DNA of 13,058 bases from the NCBI GenBank assembly GCA_963592385.1, contig CAVAWX010000054.1, forward strand, positions 1-13,058. Reading direction: 5' to 3'. The position numbers and the translations under genes are program-made. The notes under the pieces were generated by a model that worked only from the letters and a program-made list of their open reading frames with translations, made no database searches and had not been told where the DNA came from. Positions 1-7,606 of this stretch are shown here, one piece after another (within the stretch, counting starts at the first letter, position 1; each line of letters starts with the position of its first letter). Source of the DNA: CAVAWX01 sp963592385. GTDB taxonomy: Bacteria; Actinomycetota; Coriobacteriia; Coriobacteriales; QAMH01.

Positions 1-395
1 GCATAGGGCGGGTCGAGCATCACGAGGGAAAAGGGCGCGGACGCCGCCCGCGCGAGAAAGGAGACCTGCGCGCAGGTGGTGAAGGTGTCGCCCGTATGGA
101 CTTCGGTTGCGGCGGGCGGCACAGACAGCGCGGCGATGTTCTCGCGCAGTACCTTGAGGGCGCTCGGGTCGTGCTCGATGAAGGTGCACGACGCCGCGCC
201 GCGCGAGAGCGCCTCGAGGCCGAGCGCCCCGCTGCCCGCGAACGCGTCGAGCACGCGCAGCCCCTCGAAGCTGCCCAGACGCGCCCACAGCGCGGAGAAG
301 AGCGCCTCGCGCACGCGGTCGGTCGTGGGACGCGTGCCGCGCCCCGGCGGCGAGGCGATCGCGCGCCCCTTGAACTGTCCTGCCACGATGCGCAT
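1..395 (-). CDS. rsmD: 16S rRNA (guanine(966)-N(2))-methyltransferase RsmD, C-terminus cut by window edge
   Basis: RsmD methylates G966 of 16S rRNA in the small ribosomal subunit, using S-adenosylmethionine. The first 131 codons are in the window. The N-terminus MRIVAGQFKGR followed by TRPTTDRVREALFS is the RsmD signature. The SAM-binding loop LDAFAGSGALGLEALSRGA lies at about residues 49-67, an acidic motif IEHD at 73-76, and the catalytic DPPY motif at 128-131, exactly at the window edge. The usual length is about 180-190 residues, so roughly 50 are missing. The ATG at 395 lies 6 bases after the recG stop codon. The GAGG of TGAGGGCGC overlaps that stop and can serve as ribosome binding site, so translation is probably coupled to recG. 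In many Gram-positives coaD follows rsmD; that would lie outside the window. The family call is firm. Confidence 0.95.
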   Translation of the reverse strand, partial: MRIVAGQFKGRAIASPPGRGTRPTTDRVREALFSALWARLGSFEGLRVLDAFAGSGALGLEALSRGAASCTFIEHDPSALKVLRENIAALSVPPAATEVHTGDTFTTCAQVSFLARAASAPFSLVMLDPPY

Positions 396-401
396 GCGCC
401 C

Positions 402-2702
402 TCAGCGCCCCTTTCCGTCTTCTTCACCATTCTCGTCGTCGTCGGCCGCACGCTGCGCCGCCGCGAAGAACACCTCGAGCTCGGCGGCGAGCGCACGATG
501 CTCGGGCGCGGCAAGCCCGGGGTCGGCCTCCAGCACTGCGGCCGCCTCGGCATGCGCGGCCTGCACGAGCGCGGCGTCGCGCGTCACGTCCACGAGGCGC
601 AGCACGGAGGCGCCATGCTGCATCGCGCCGAACACGTTGCCCTCGCGGCGCGACTCCAAATCCAAGCGCGCCAGCTCGAAGCCGTCGTCGGTCGAGCACA
701 GCGCGTCCAGGCGCGCGGCCAGCTTCTCGTCGTCTTTGCCGGGGTCTGCGATGAGGAAAAACCGCCCCGCCGCGCTCCCGCGTCCCACGCGCCCGCGCAG
801 CTGGTGCAGCTGGGCCAGGCCGAAGCGCTCGGCGTCTTCCACCATCATGACGGTGGCGTTCGGCACGTCCACGCCCACCTCGACCACCGTCGTGGCCACG
901 AGCACCGCGATGTCGCCGGCCGCGAACTCCTCCATCACGCGGCGCTTGTCGGCCGCCGGCATGCCGCCCGTGAGCAGCCCCACGGAAAAGTCGGGAAAGA
1001 CGCTGCGCGACAGGTAGGCCGCCTCGTCTTCTGCCGCCTTCAGGGTCGTCAGGTCGCGCCCGGCGGCGATCGAGCGCTCCAGGCCGCCGTCGGCGGACGC
1101 CTCGGCACGCTGCTCGGAGGACAGCCCGACGAGCGGGCACACGATGTAGGCCTGGTGCCCGTCGGCGACCGCGGCGCGTATGGCGTCGTAGGCCAGGGCG
1201 CGGGCGTCGCGCGAGAGCACCTCGGTGGCGACGGGTTCTCGGCCCGCGGGCCGCTGGCGTATGTAGCTCGTCTGCACGTCGCCGTAGCACACGAGGGCCA
1301 GGGTGCGCGGGATGGGCGTGGCCGTCATGGTGAGCAGGTCGCAGCCCGGCCCCTTCGCGCGCAGGGCCGCGCGCTGCCCCACCCCGAAGCGGTGCTGCTC
1401 GTCGATGACGACCAGCGACAGCGAGGAGAAGGCGACGTCAGGCTCGATCAGGGCATGGGTGCCAAAAAGAACCCGGACGCGGCCGGCCGCCAGCTCGGAG
1501 AGGATGCGCGCGCGCTCGGCGGGGGTGGTCGAGCCGGTGAGCAGGGCGCAGGAGATGCCCGCGGCGTCGAGCAGCCCGGCCAGCGCCGTCTCGTACTGGC
1601 GGGCGAGCAGTTCGGTGGGCGCCATCATCGCGGCCTGGTGCCCGCTTGCGGCCGCGCAGGCCAGCGCGCAGGCCGCCACGACCGTCTTGCCGCAGCCCAC
1701 GTCGCCGATGAGCATGCGGTTCATGATGCGCGGCGCGGCCATGTCGGCCAAGATCTCGTCTGCGGCCGCCTTCTGGTCGTCTGTCAGCTCGAAGGGCAGG
1801 GCGGCGACGAGACGGGCCACCTGCGGGGCGTGCGCGTCGTGGACGATGGGCTGCGCGTGCGCGCACTCCTCGTTGCGCCGGCGCATCATCTCGAGCTGCA
1901 AGAAGAAGGCCTCCTCGAAGGCGAGCCTGCGCCGGGCGGCGTCGCGGGCGGCGGCGCTCGGCGGGAAATGGATGTCGTGCAGGGCCGCCTTGCGGTTTTC
2001 CAGCTTGTAGGCGCGGCGCATGCGCGCGGGCAGCGGGTCGTGGATGTCGGCGCAGGCGGAAAGCGCGTTTGCCACGAAACGCCGCACGAGCCCCGTGGAC
2101 AGCCCCTCGGTGGCGTGGTGGACGGGCACGAACGCCATCGCCGGGGCGGCGCCGTCGGAGGAGAGCACCTCGAGCATGGGGCTGACGATGCGCTTGAAGC
2201 CGTAGTCGAAGCTGACGGTGCCGCCGACGGCCACGCGCATGCCGCGTGCCAGGCGCTTTTCCATCCACGGCTGGCGAAACCACACGGCCATGAGCACGCC
2301 GGTGTCGTCGACGATGGAGGCCTCCACGATGTCGAGGCGCGGGCGCGGCCGGGAGTGGCGGACCTCGTGGACGGTGCCCACCACCGTGGCCCGCTCGCCG
2401 ATAGGCGCGGCGGCGCAGGTGGCCACATGCGAGAGGTCGATGTAGCGGTGCGGGAAGAAAAAGAGCAGGTTGCGCACCGTGGAGACGTGCAGGCGGGAGA
2501 GCTGGGAGACGCGCGAGGCGCCCACGCCCTTCAACGAGCCCACGCGGGCGGACATGAAGACGTCGGCGTCGGCGCGCACGCGGTTCGCGCGTGAAGACAC
2601 CTGCGAAGAAGGCGCGGAGTCGGCGGAATCGGCGGAGCCGGCCACGCGGGCGGCAGGAGCGGCGCCAGCCGCATCGTCGCAGACGGCGCCGGACTCGTCC
2701 AT
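402..2702 (-). CDS. recG: ATP-dependent DNA helicase RecG
   Basis: RecG is a superfamily-2 helicase that regresses stalled forks and migrates branched DNA. This copy has 766 residues, slightly longer than usual. Residues 1-50 are a low-complexity Ala/Ser/Asp extension. The wedge/OB-fold part begins at SLKGVGASRVSQL (about 56-68) with FFFPHRYIDLS (81-91). Helicase motifs follow in order: Walker A GDVGCGKT (333-340), motif Ia MAPTELLARQ, motif II DEQH (433-436), motif III TMTATPIPRT, then VATTVVEVGVDVPNA and QLHQLRGRVGRG (motifs V and VI). The C-terminal tail LESRREGNVFGAMQHG is the actinobacterial form of the RecG C-terminal motif. The ATG at 2702 is one base after the DegV stop codon (TAG C ATG), so translation is probably coupled. 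An ATG at 2555 (before SARVGSLKGVG) would remove the extension, but no ribosome binding site precedes it, so I keep 2702. Confidence 0.96.
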   Translation of the reverse strand: MDESGAVCDDAAGAAPAARVAGSADSADSAPSSQVSSRANRVRADADVFMSARVGSLKGVGASRVSQLSRLHVSTVRNLLFFFPHRYIDLSHVATCAAAPIGERATVVGTVHEVRHSRPRPRLDIVEASIVDDTGVLMAVWFRQPWMEKRLARGMRVAVGGTVSFDYGFKRIVSPMLEVLSSDGAAPAMAFVPVHHATEGLSTGLVRRFVANALSACADIHDPLPARMRRAYKLENRKAALHDIHFPPSAAARDAARRRLAFEEAFFLQLEMMRRRNEECAHAQPIVHDAHAPQVARLVAALPFELTDDQKAAADEILADMAAPRIMNRMLIGDVGCGKTVVAACALACAAASGHQAAMMAPTELLARQYETALAGLLDAAGISCALLTGSTTPAERARILSELAAGRVRVLFGTHALIEPDVAFSSLSLVVIDEQHRFGVGQRAALRAKGPGCDLLTMTATPIPRTLALVCYGDVQTSYIRQRPAGREPVATEVLSRDARALAYDAIRAAVADGHQAYIVCPLVGLSSEQRAEASADGGLERSIAAGRDLTTLKAAEDEAAYLSRSVFPDFSVGLLTGGMPAADKRRVMEEFAAGDIAVLVATTVVEVGVDVPNATVMMVEDAERFGLAQLHQLRGRVGRGSAAGRFFLIADPGKDDEKLAARLDALCSTDDGFELARLDLESRREGNVFGAMQHGASVLRLVDVTRDAALVQAAHAEAAAVLEADPGLAAPEHRALAAELEVFFAAAQRAADDDENGEEDGKGR

Positions 2703-2703
2703 G

Positions 2704-3576
2704 CTAGGCGATCTCTCTGGGAATGTAGGAAAAGCCCGCGCACCCCGTCGAGACGTGCGTGGCGATCACAGGGCCGACGCGCCGCACGCCCAGCTCCTTG
2801 AAGTCGATGTCGCGCTCGATGAACAGCGTGCGCAGCGCATCGACGCCGGGCAGGTTGCGCGTGTGCACGAAGTAGCCCTCGAGCGGCCCGAACCGGTCGA
2901 CGGCCTCCTGCGCGAGCGTGGCCAGCTTCGGCCAGGCGCCCTTCTGCGCGCGCGCCTTGCCGCGTTGCACGACCTGCCCCTCGTCGTCGAGCATGAGCAG
3001 GGGCTTTATGTCGAGGAGCGTGGCCGCGAGCGCCGTGGCCTTGCCCGTGCGGCCCCCCTTCACCAGATTGCGCAGGGTGTTCACGGTGAAGACGATGTTG
3101 GTCTTCAGGCGCGCGTCCATGGTGAAGTTCACGAGCTCGGCAAAGGACAGGCCCTCGTCGCGCTTGTGCGCCACCGCGCGCACGAGCATCGCGAGCGCCC
3201 AGGTGTTGCGCTTCGTGTCCACGACCTCCACCTCGAGGTCGGCGGTCTCGGCGCCCAGGCGCGCGGCCTGGCAGGTGCCCGACATGGCCGACGAGATGTG
3301 CAGCGAGATGCAGTGCGTGTAGCCGAGCAACGCAAGACCCGTGTAGACCTCGCCGAAGTCCACGGGCGAGGGCATGGAGGTGACGGGCAGCTCCTCGCAG
3401 ACCTCCACATGGTCGAAGAAGGCGTCGCTGCTGGCGTCGGAGTTGTCGGAGGCCATGGGCGTGCCGTCGGCGGCGAAGACCTTCAGGTCCACGCACACGA
3501 CGCCAAGCGCGTTCAAGTCCTCGCGCGAGACGTCGCAGGTGCTGTCCGTGACGATGGCTATTTTCTCGGTCGGCAT
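2704..3576 (-). CDS. DegV family fatty-acid-binding protein (FakB-like)
   Basis: DegV proteins bind one fatty acid in a deep pocket. FakB members present it to the kinase FakA, which phosphorylates the carboxyl group; the acyl phosphate then feeds phospholipid synthesis. The protein has 290 residues, the normal family length. Family marks: N-terminal IVTDSTCDVS (8-17), VTSMPSPVDFGEVY (65-78), the ligand-loop segment ISLHISSAMSGTCQAA (90-105), VVDTKRNTWAL (118-128), TVNTLRNLVKGGR (164-176), DIKPLLMLDDEG (189-200) and THVSTGCAGF (273-282). Usually the last motif reads TH.GPG, so the lip of the pocket may differ here. The ATG at 3576 has AAAGGCAAGG upstream. It lies 80 bases after fakA, with no terminator between, and 1 base before recG. 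The fakA neighbour supports a FakB role; ligand preference cannot be read from the sequence. Confidence 0.93.
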   Translation of the reverse strand: MPTEKIAIVTDSTCDVSREDLNALGVVCVDLKVFAADGTPMASDNSDASSDAFFDHVEVCEELPVTSMPSPVDFGEVYTGLALLGYTHCISLHISSAMSGTCQAARLGAETADLEVEVVDTKRNTWALAMLVRAVAHKRDEGLSFAELVNFTMDARLKTNIVFTVNTLRNLVKGGRTGKATALAATLLDIKPLLMLDDEGQVVQRGKARAQKGAWPKLATLAQEAVDRFGPLEGYFVHTRNLPGVDALRTLFIERDIDFKELGVRRVGPVIATHVSTGCAGFSYIPREIA

Positions 3577-3656
3577 GGTGCCTTGCCTTTCGTAGGGCCG
3601 GTGCGGTGCGGTTCAAGCGGGTGCCGGGTACAACCGGCGGATGTCGTGCGCTGCGC

Positions 3657-5336
3657 CTACTCCAAGGAGAAGAGCACGGGGTAGAGGGGCTGCTCGCCGC
3701 GCTGGGCGTCCACGTCGAGGTCCGGCCAGGCCTGCTCGATGGCCTCGGTCAGCTCCTCGAGCGCCTCGTCGGGCAGGTCGGCGCCCGCGAGCAGGGTGAG
3801 CGTGTCGAAGTCGCCCGCCTCCATCTGCTCGGCCAGGGCCATGACGACCTCTGCCACCGACGTGCCCGCCACGTCGAGCGAGCCGTCCGCGATGCCGATG
3901 ACGTCGCCCGGGGCGATCTTCTCGCCCTTGGAGGTCTTGGAGGACTTCACCGCGGTGGTGACCTCCGCGCAGTGCACGCTGTCGAGCGCCTCGGTCATGG
4001 CGCGGGCGTTTTCCTCGAGGCCGGCGCCGCGGTCGGCCGCAAACATCGCGGAGAAGGCCGCGAGCACGTTTTTCGTGGGGACGACGGCGCAGGGCACCGG
4101 CGCATTTTCCGCCGCCGCGTTGGCCGCCATGATGATGTTGCCGTTGTCGGGCATGATGACGACGGCGTCGGCGTTGGCCGCCTCGACCGCCGCGAGCAAA
4201 TCTGCCGTGGAGGGGTTCATGGTCTGGCCGCCCTCGACGACGTAGTCCACGCCCAGCGAGCGCAGGATGGCCGCCGTGCCGCTGCCCACGGCCACGGCCA
4301 CGAAGGCGAGCTCCTTGTGCTCGGAAGGCGCCTGGGACGCGCCCGCGCCGGTACCGGCCCCCGCTTCACCGCTTCCGGCCGCCGCGTCCTCGTCGTCTGC
4401 CAGCCCCTCGGCGCGCTCGGCGCTTTCCAGGACCATGTTGTGGATGAAGACCTCGGAGACCTGGCCGCGCGCGGTCATGTAGTTCAGCACCTCGCCCGGC
4501 GTGTCGGTGTGCACGTGCACCTTGAAGTCGGGATGCGAGCCCACGAGCAGCTCGCAGTCGCCCGCGTCGGCCAGAAAGGCCAGCGCCGCGTCCGTGTCGA
4601 TGTCCACGCTGTGGAAGAGGAACTCGGTGCAGTACATGTAGTCCGAGCCGGCCCAGTCGTTCACCTGCTCGATGGCCACCTGCGCCTGCGCGTGGGTGAA
4701 GTCCTCGGAATGCGCGATCGCCTCGTCGCCCTTGCCCGAAAGCGAGGCCGCAAAGGCCTGGAACAGGATGGTCAAGCCGAAGCCGCCGGAATCGACGACG
4801 CCGTTTTCCTTCAGCACAGGCAGGAAATCGCTTGTGCGCTTCACCGAGGCCAGCGCCTCCTCGGAGATGGCCTCGAGCGTGGCCACGGGGGAAAGCCCCT
4901 CGTCGGCGGCCATGCGGGCAGCGGCGGCGGCGTCTTCGAGCACGGTGAGGATCGTGCCCTTCACCGGCTTGCGCACCGCCTGGAACGCCACCTCGACGCT
5001 GCGGTCGAGCGCGCGCGAGATGGTGGCGGCGTCGCAGGTGGTCGCGCCCTCGAAGCCCTCGCACAGGCCGCGCAGGATCTGGCTCGTGATGACGCCTGAG
5101 TTGCCGCGCGCGCCCATGAGCGAGCCGTGCGTGATGGCGCGGCGCACGTCGTCTGAGGTGGCCGAGGGCGGCAGCAAGGCAAGCTCCTTTGCCACCGACT
5201 GCATGGTCAGCGACATGTTCGTGCCCGTGTCGCCGTCCGGCACGGGAAAGACGTTCAGCCGGTTGACCTCTTCCTTTCGGCTCGTGAGCGTATCGGTCGC
5301 GTAGTCGATGGCGCGGCGTATGCTGGCGATTTTCAT
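3657..5336 (-). CDS. fakA: Fatty acid kinase subunit FakA (DAK2/DegV-associated kinase, YloV-like)
   Basis: FakA phosphorylates fatty acids held by FakB (DegV) proteins, using ATP; it acts in the cytosol. The 559-residue product is the normal family length. The N-terminal DAK2 kinase domain (about 1-200) has NVFPVPDGDTGTNMSLTM (28-45), whose Asp residues bind Mg-ATP. It also has GSLMGARGNSGVITSQILRG (71-90) and NGVVDSGGFGLTILF (178-192). The middle domain contains CTEF (236-239) and VHVHTDTPGE (273-282). A Gly/Ala-rich linker (about 314-340) leads to the C-terminal domain with VVEGGQTMNPSTADLL (366-381) and VIMPDNGNI. An in-frame upstream extension exists, but homologs start at MKIASIRRAIDYA, so I use the ATG at 5336. 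Its ribosome binding site is weak (AGGG, 11 bases upstream). It follows the Asp23-like gene by 103 bases, the yloU-yloV order known from Bacillus. Confidence 0.94.
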   Translation of the reverse strand: MKIASIRRAIDYATDTLTSRKEEVNRLNVFPVPDGDTGTNMSLTMQSVAKELALLPPSATSDDVRRAITHGSLMGARGNSGVITSQILRGLCEGFEGATTCDAATISRALDRSVEVAFQAVRKPVKGTILTVLEDAAAAARMAADEGLSPVATLEAISEEALASVKRTSDFLPVLKENGVVDSGGFGLTILFQAFAASLSGKGDEAIAHSEDFTHAQAQVAIEQVNDWAGSDYMYCTEFLFHSVDIDTDAALAFLADAGDCELLVGSHPDFKVHVHTDTPGEVLNYMTARGQVSEVFIHNMVLESAERAEGLADDEDAAAGSGEAGAGTGAGASQAPSEHKELAFVAVAVGSGTAAILRSLGVDYVVEGGQTMNPSTADLLAAVEAANADAVVIMPDNGNIIMAANAAAENAPVPCAVVPTKNVLAAFSAMFAADRGAGLEENARAMTEALDSVHCAEVTTAVKSSKTSKGEKIAPGDVIGIADGSLDVAGTSVAEVVMALAEQMEAGDFDTLTLLAGADLPDEALEELTEAIEQAWPDLDVDAQRGEQPLYPVLFSLE

Positions 5337-5439
5337 GTGTGTGTCTACCCTATCTGTACCATGCTTCATTGCGTGCAGCGGCTCTGCGCGGCGCAAGCCC
5401 CACCCCGCGCAAAAGGCGAGACGGACGCGCGATGCGGCG

Positions 5440-5793
5440 CTAGTCGCGGATTCGAATGCCTTGGACATGCACCTCGACGTCGGCCACGAGCAGCTGCGCG
5501 GAATCCTCGAGCGCGAAACGGACGTTTTCCGCAAGCATGCGCGAGACCTCCGAGAGGTTCACGCCGTGCTCCACGACGATGTAGAGATCCACCTGCACGC
5601 CGTCGTCGAGCATCTGCACGGTGACGCCGCGGCGCAGACGGCTGCCCGGCAGGAGCTTCACCACGCCGTCGGTGAGCGTCGGCGCCGTCATGCCGACCAC
5701 GCCGTAGCTTTCGAGCGCGGCATACCCCGCGAGGTCGGCTATCACGCCGTTGGCGACGGACAGGCCGCCGGCGACCTCTTCTTGTCGTGCCAT
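5440..5793 (-). CDS. Asp23/Gls24 family envelope stress response protein (YloU-like)
   Basis: This 117-residue protein belongs to the Asp23/Gls24 (DUF322) family. In Staphylococcus, Asp23 is an abundant membrane-associated protein linked to cell-wall stress; the molecular role of the short YloU-type members is not established. Family marks are GGLSVANGVIADLAGYAAL (residues 9-27), the GVVGM segment that follows, VKLLPGSRLRRGVTVQ, and the strand DGVQVDLYIVVEHGVNLSEV. There is no signal peptide or membrane segment. The ATG at 5793 has a good ribosome binding site (AAAAGGGGG, 6 bases upstream). It looks like the first gene of the operon with fakA, degV, recG and rsmD, because a terminator ends the preceding permease transcript just upstream. 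The arrangement before fakA matches the conserved yloU-yloV pair. Confidence 0.93.
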   Translation of the reverse strand: MARQEEVAGGLSVANGVIADLAGYAALESYGVVGMTAPTLTDGVVKLLPGSRLRRGVTVQMLDDGVQVDLYIVVEHGVNLSEVSRMLAENVRFALEDSAQLLVADVEVHVQGIRIRD

Positions 5794-5880
5794 GCGAAAC
5801 CCCCTTTTCGAGGACGAGAACCCATGTGCGCGCGTGCGTCATGCGTCGTGCGGGCGCGTTGTGCGCATGCGCGAATCGCC

Positions 5881-5910
5881 ATTGTAGACCAAATGCGCGC
5901 GTGCAGGGAA
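5881..5910 (-). promoter_or_regulatory. Candidate promoter of the asp23-fakA-degV-recG-rsmD operon
   Basis: On the minus strand a -10 hexamer TACAAT (5881-5886) is preceded, after an 18-base spacer, by TTCCCT (5905-5910), a poor -35 match (3 of 6). The leader to the Asp23 start would be about 80 bases. The upstream end touches the T-tract of the permease terminator, so the two transcription units would be packed with almost no gap. The -10 is good; the rest is weak. Confidence 0.4.
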
Positions 5911-5950
5911 AAAACGGGCGACGCCCACAAAGCATACAAGGGCGCCGCCC
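5909..5950 (-). terminator. Rho-independent terminator of the purine permease gene
   Basis: On the minus strand the RNA forms an 11-base-pair stem, GGGCGGCGCCC (5940-5950) against GGGCGUCGCCC (5916-5926), with a single G·U pair. The loop is 13 bases, and the run GUUUUUU follows (5909-5915). The stem begins 8 bases after the permease stop codon. It separates the permease from the Asp23 operon. Confidence 0.88.
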
Positions 5951-5958
5951 GAGCCGCC

Positions 5959-7278
5959 CTACGCGAAGATGAACATCGCGAGGAAGGCCAGCGCGGCGAT
6001 CCACATGAGCGGCTTGATCTCGCGGATCTTGCCGCGGGCGATCATGCACACGACGTAGCTGATGAAGCCCAGGCCGATGCCGGAGGTGATCGAGTAGGTC
6101 ATGGGGATGGCGAAGATGGTGATGAAGGCCGGGAAGGCGGTCTCGATGTGGTGCCAATCGACGTTCACCACGTCGGTCATCATCAGGTAGCCCACGACGA
6201 CGAGCGCTCCGCAGGTGGCCGAGCTGGACACCATGCCGATGATGGGGCTCAAGAACGCGAAGATGACGAAGGCGATGGCCACGATGATGTTGGAGAAGCC
6301 CGTGCGCGCGCCGGACGCCGCGCCGGAGGCGCTTTCCACGAAGGTGGTGATCGAGGAGGCGCCCATGAAGCCGCCGACGACCGCTGCGGCCGAATCGACG
6401 GTGAGGATCTTGCCGATGTCTTTCACGTTGCCCTCTTTGTCGACGAACTTGCCCGCCTCGGCCACGGCCACCGCCGTGCCCATCGTGTCGAAGAAGTCGC
6501 TCATCAGCAGGGAGAACGCGAAGAGCAGCAGCGCCGGCTGCAAGAAGACCTGGAGTATGGCCATGTTGCCCGTGGAGGGCACGGTCTGGAAGGGCGCGGC
6601 GAAGGTGGAGAAGTCCAGGCCGAAGCTCCAGTCTGTGGGCAGCGGGGTGACGCCCAGGGGGATGCCGGCGACGGTGGCCACGATGATGGAGATGAGCAGG
6701 GCGCCGCGCACGTTCATGGCGGTCAGGACCACGGCCACGAGTATGGCGAGCAGCGAGACGATCACGGCGGGCGAGGTGAAGTCGCCGGCCGCGATGAGGG
6801 TGGACTCGTTGGCCACGATGACGCCGCCGCCCTTCATGCCGACAAAGGCGATGAACAGGCCGATGCCGATGCCGATGGAGTGGCGCAGGGAGACGGGGAT
6901 GGCGCGCATGATGGCCTCGCGCAGGCCGCAGACCACGAGGGCGAGGATGACGACGCCCTCGATCATGACGACGGCCATGGCGACGCGCCAGTCGACCGAG
7001 ACGGGGTCCATGCACAGGCTGTAGGCGACGACGGAGTTGATGCCCATGCCGGATGCAAGTGCCAGCGGGCGGTTGGCGATGAGGCCCATGCACAAGGTCA
7101 TGATGGCCGCGCCGAAGCAGGTGGCGGTGAGGGCCGCCTCGAAGGGGATGCCCGCGGCGGTGAGTATGGTCGGGTTGACGGCGATGATGTAGGCCATCGC
7201 CAAGAAGGTGGTGAGGCCGCCGACGATCTCGGCGCCGACCGACGAACCGCGTTCCTTGATCTTGAAGAACTTTTCCAC
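5959..7278 (-). CDS. NCS2/AzgA-like family purine (hypoxanthine/adenine/guanine) permease
   Basis: This is an integral membrane transporter of the AzgA-like branch of the nucleobase-cation symporter-2 family, which imports purine bases with protons. It has 439 residues with alternating hydrophobic segments across the whole length, typical of a 12-14-helix carrier. Marks: GGLTTFLAMAYIIAVNPTIL (residues 20-39), LASGMGINSVVAYS (74-87) and SDFFDTMGTAVAVAEAG, equivalent to the family's FDTxGT substrate-site helix. Two in-frame GTG codons lie at the 5' end, at 7284 and 7278. GGGAGGG (7287-7293) is 8 bases from 7278 but only 2 from 7284, and 7278 gives the usual (M)EKFFKIKERG start. An ATG between them is out of frame. 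It has its own promoter and terminator, so it is a single-gene unit. No purine riboswitch was recognised in its 5' region. Exact base specificity is unknown. Confidence 0.93.
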   Translation of the reverse strand: MEKFFKIKERGSSVGAEIVGGLTTFLAMAYIIAVNPTILTAAGIPFEAALTATCFGAAIMTLCMGLIANRPLALASGMGINSVVAYSLCMDPVSVDWRVAMAVVMIEGVVILALVVCGLREAIMRAIPVSLRHSIGIGIGLFIAFVGMKGGGVIVANESTLIAAGDFTSPAVIVSLLAILVAVVLTAMNVRGALLISIIVATVAGIPLGVTPLPTDWSFGLDFSTFAAPFQTVPSTGNMAILQVFLQPALLLFAFSLLMSDFFDTMGTAVAVAEAGKFVDKEGNVKDIGKILTVDSAAAVVGGFMGASSITTFVESASGAASGARTGFSNIIVAIAFVIFAFLSPIIGMVSSSATCGALVVVGYLMMTDVVNVDWHHIETAFPAFITIFAIPMTYSITSGIGLGFISYVVCMIARGKIREIKPLMWIAALAFLAMFIFA

Positions 7279-7286
7279 GAGCACAT

Positions 7287-7293
7287 CCCTCCC
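7287..7293 (-). promoter_or_regulatory. Ribosome binding site that sets a GTG start for the permease
   Basis: GGGAGGG on the minus strand lies 8 bases before the GTG at 7278 and 2 bases before the GTG at 7284. The spacing favours 7278. Longer open frames running upstream have no such support. Confidence 0.7.
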
Positions 7294-7351
7294 CCGCCCG
7301 CCCCGTGGGCAGCCGGTAGCTATGAAATAGAAGAAAACCGAAGCGCGAAAT

Positions 7352-7362
7352 GTTGTAGCACA
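7352..7362 (-). promoter_or_regulatory. Candidate extended -10 promoter of the purine permease
   Basis: The minus strand reads TGTGCTACAAC, an extended -10 (TGC then TACAAC), about 70 bases upstream of the permease start. No -35 is evident 16-18 bases upstream. The same TGTGCTA core is found before ruvC and yebC in this window. Confidence 0.45.
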
Positions 7363-7430
7363 TATCGGCGCGGGCGGTGCGGATGAAAGTAACGGGCGCC
7401 CACGGGCGGAAAAACTCGCCCGCCATGCGG

Positions 7431-7462
7431 AAAAAGAGGCGCCGCTGCGGGGGGCGCGGCAC
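7431..7462 (-). terminator. Probable terminator of the ruvCAB operon
   Basis: On the minus strand GUGCCGC (7456-7462) can pair with GCGGCGC (7439-7445) over 7 base pairs with one G·U. The loop has 10 C-rich bases, and CUCUUUUU follows (7431-7438). It lies about 145 bases after the ruvB stop codon and upstream of the permease promoter. The distance from ruvB and the short stem make this moderate. A second hairpin (7403-7408 with 7417-7422, CGGGCG/CGCCCG) lies just downstream but lacks a T-tract. Confidence 0.5.
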
Positions 7463-7482
7463 TGCGGGGGGGGCGCGGCACT
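7445..7482. repeat. Imperfect tandem repeat with G-runs of 6 and 8
   Basis: Two adjacent copies share the form CTGC, a run of G, then CGCGGCA. Copy one (7445-7461) has 6 G; copy two (7462-7480) has 8 G; CT follows. The repeat lies in the ruvB-permease intergenic region (7279-7606), whose other contents are the permease promoter and a terminator. I see no gene in that region. The G-runs could vary in length by slippage. Confidence 0.6.
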
Positions 7483-7606
7483 ACGAAGGAGTGCACGGCG
7501 GTGAAGCGCGGCATCGCGGGCAGCTCGCAGCACGGGAGCATCGCAGACGAGGCACCGGCGTGGGCGGCACCACGCGGGCGCGAGCGGGCCGCAGATCTGC
7601 GAGCGC

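Noticed and set aside
96..2594. An 832-codon open frame on the plus strand opposite recG (and similar ones at 3606-5099 and 5308-7386)
   Set aside because: These are antisense shadows produced by high G+C codon bias. Their products are rich in His, Arg, Gly and Ala, match no family, and lie opposite confirmed genes without ribosome binding sites.
3623..3638. Small hairpin GCCGG/CCGGC between fakA and degV
   Set aside because: The stem has five pairs with no T-tract, in an 80-base gap of an apparent operon; chance is sufficient in DNA of this composition.
5386..5410. Inverted repeat GCGCGG/CCGCGC between the Asp23-like gene and fakA
   Set aside because: It is six base pairs with a 13-base loop and no T-run; not enough to call an attenuator or terminator.
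7279..7351. Possible purine riboswitch before the permease
   Set aside because: I looked for the conserved core of the purine aptamer in the leader and did not find it.
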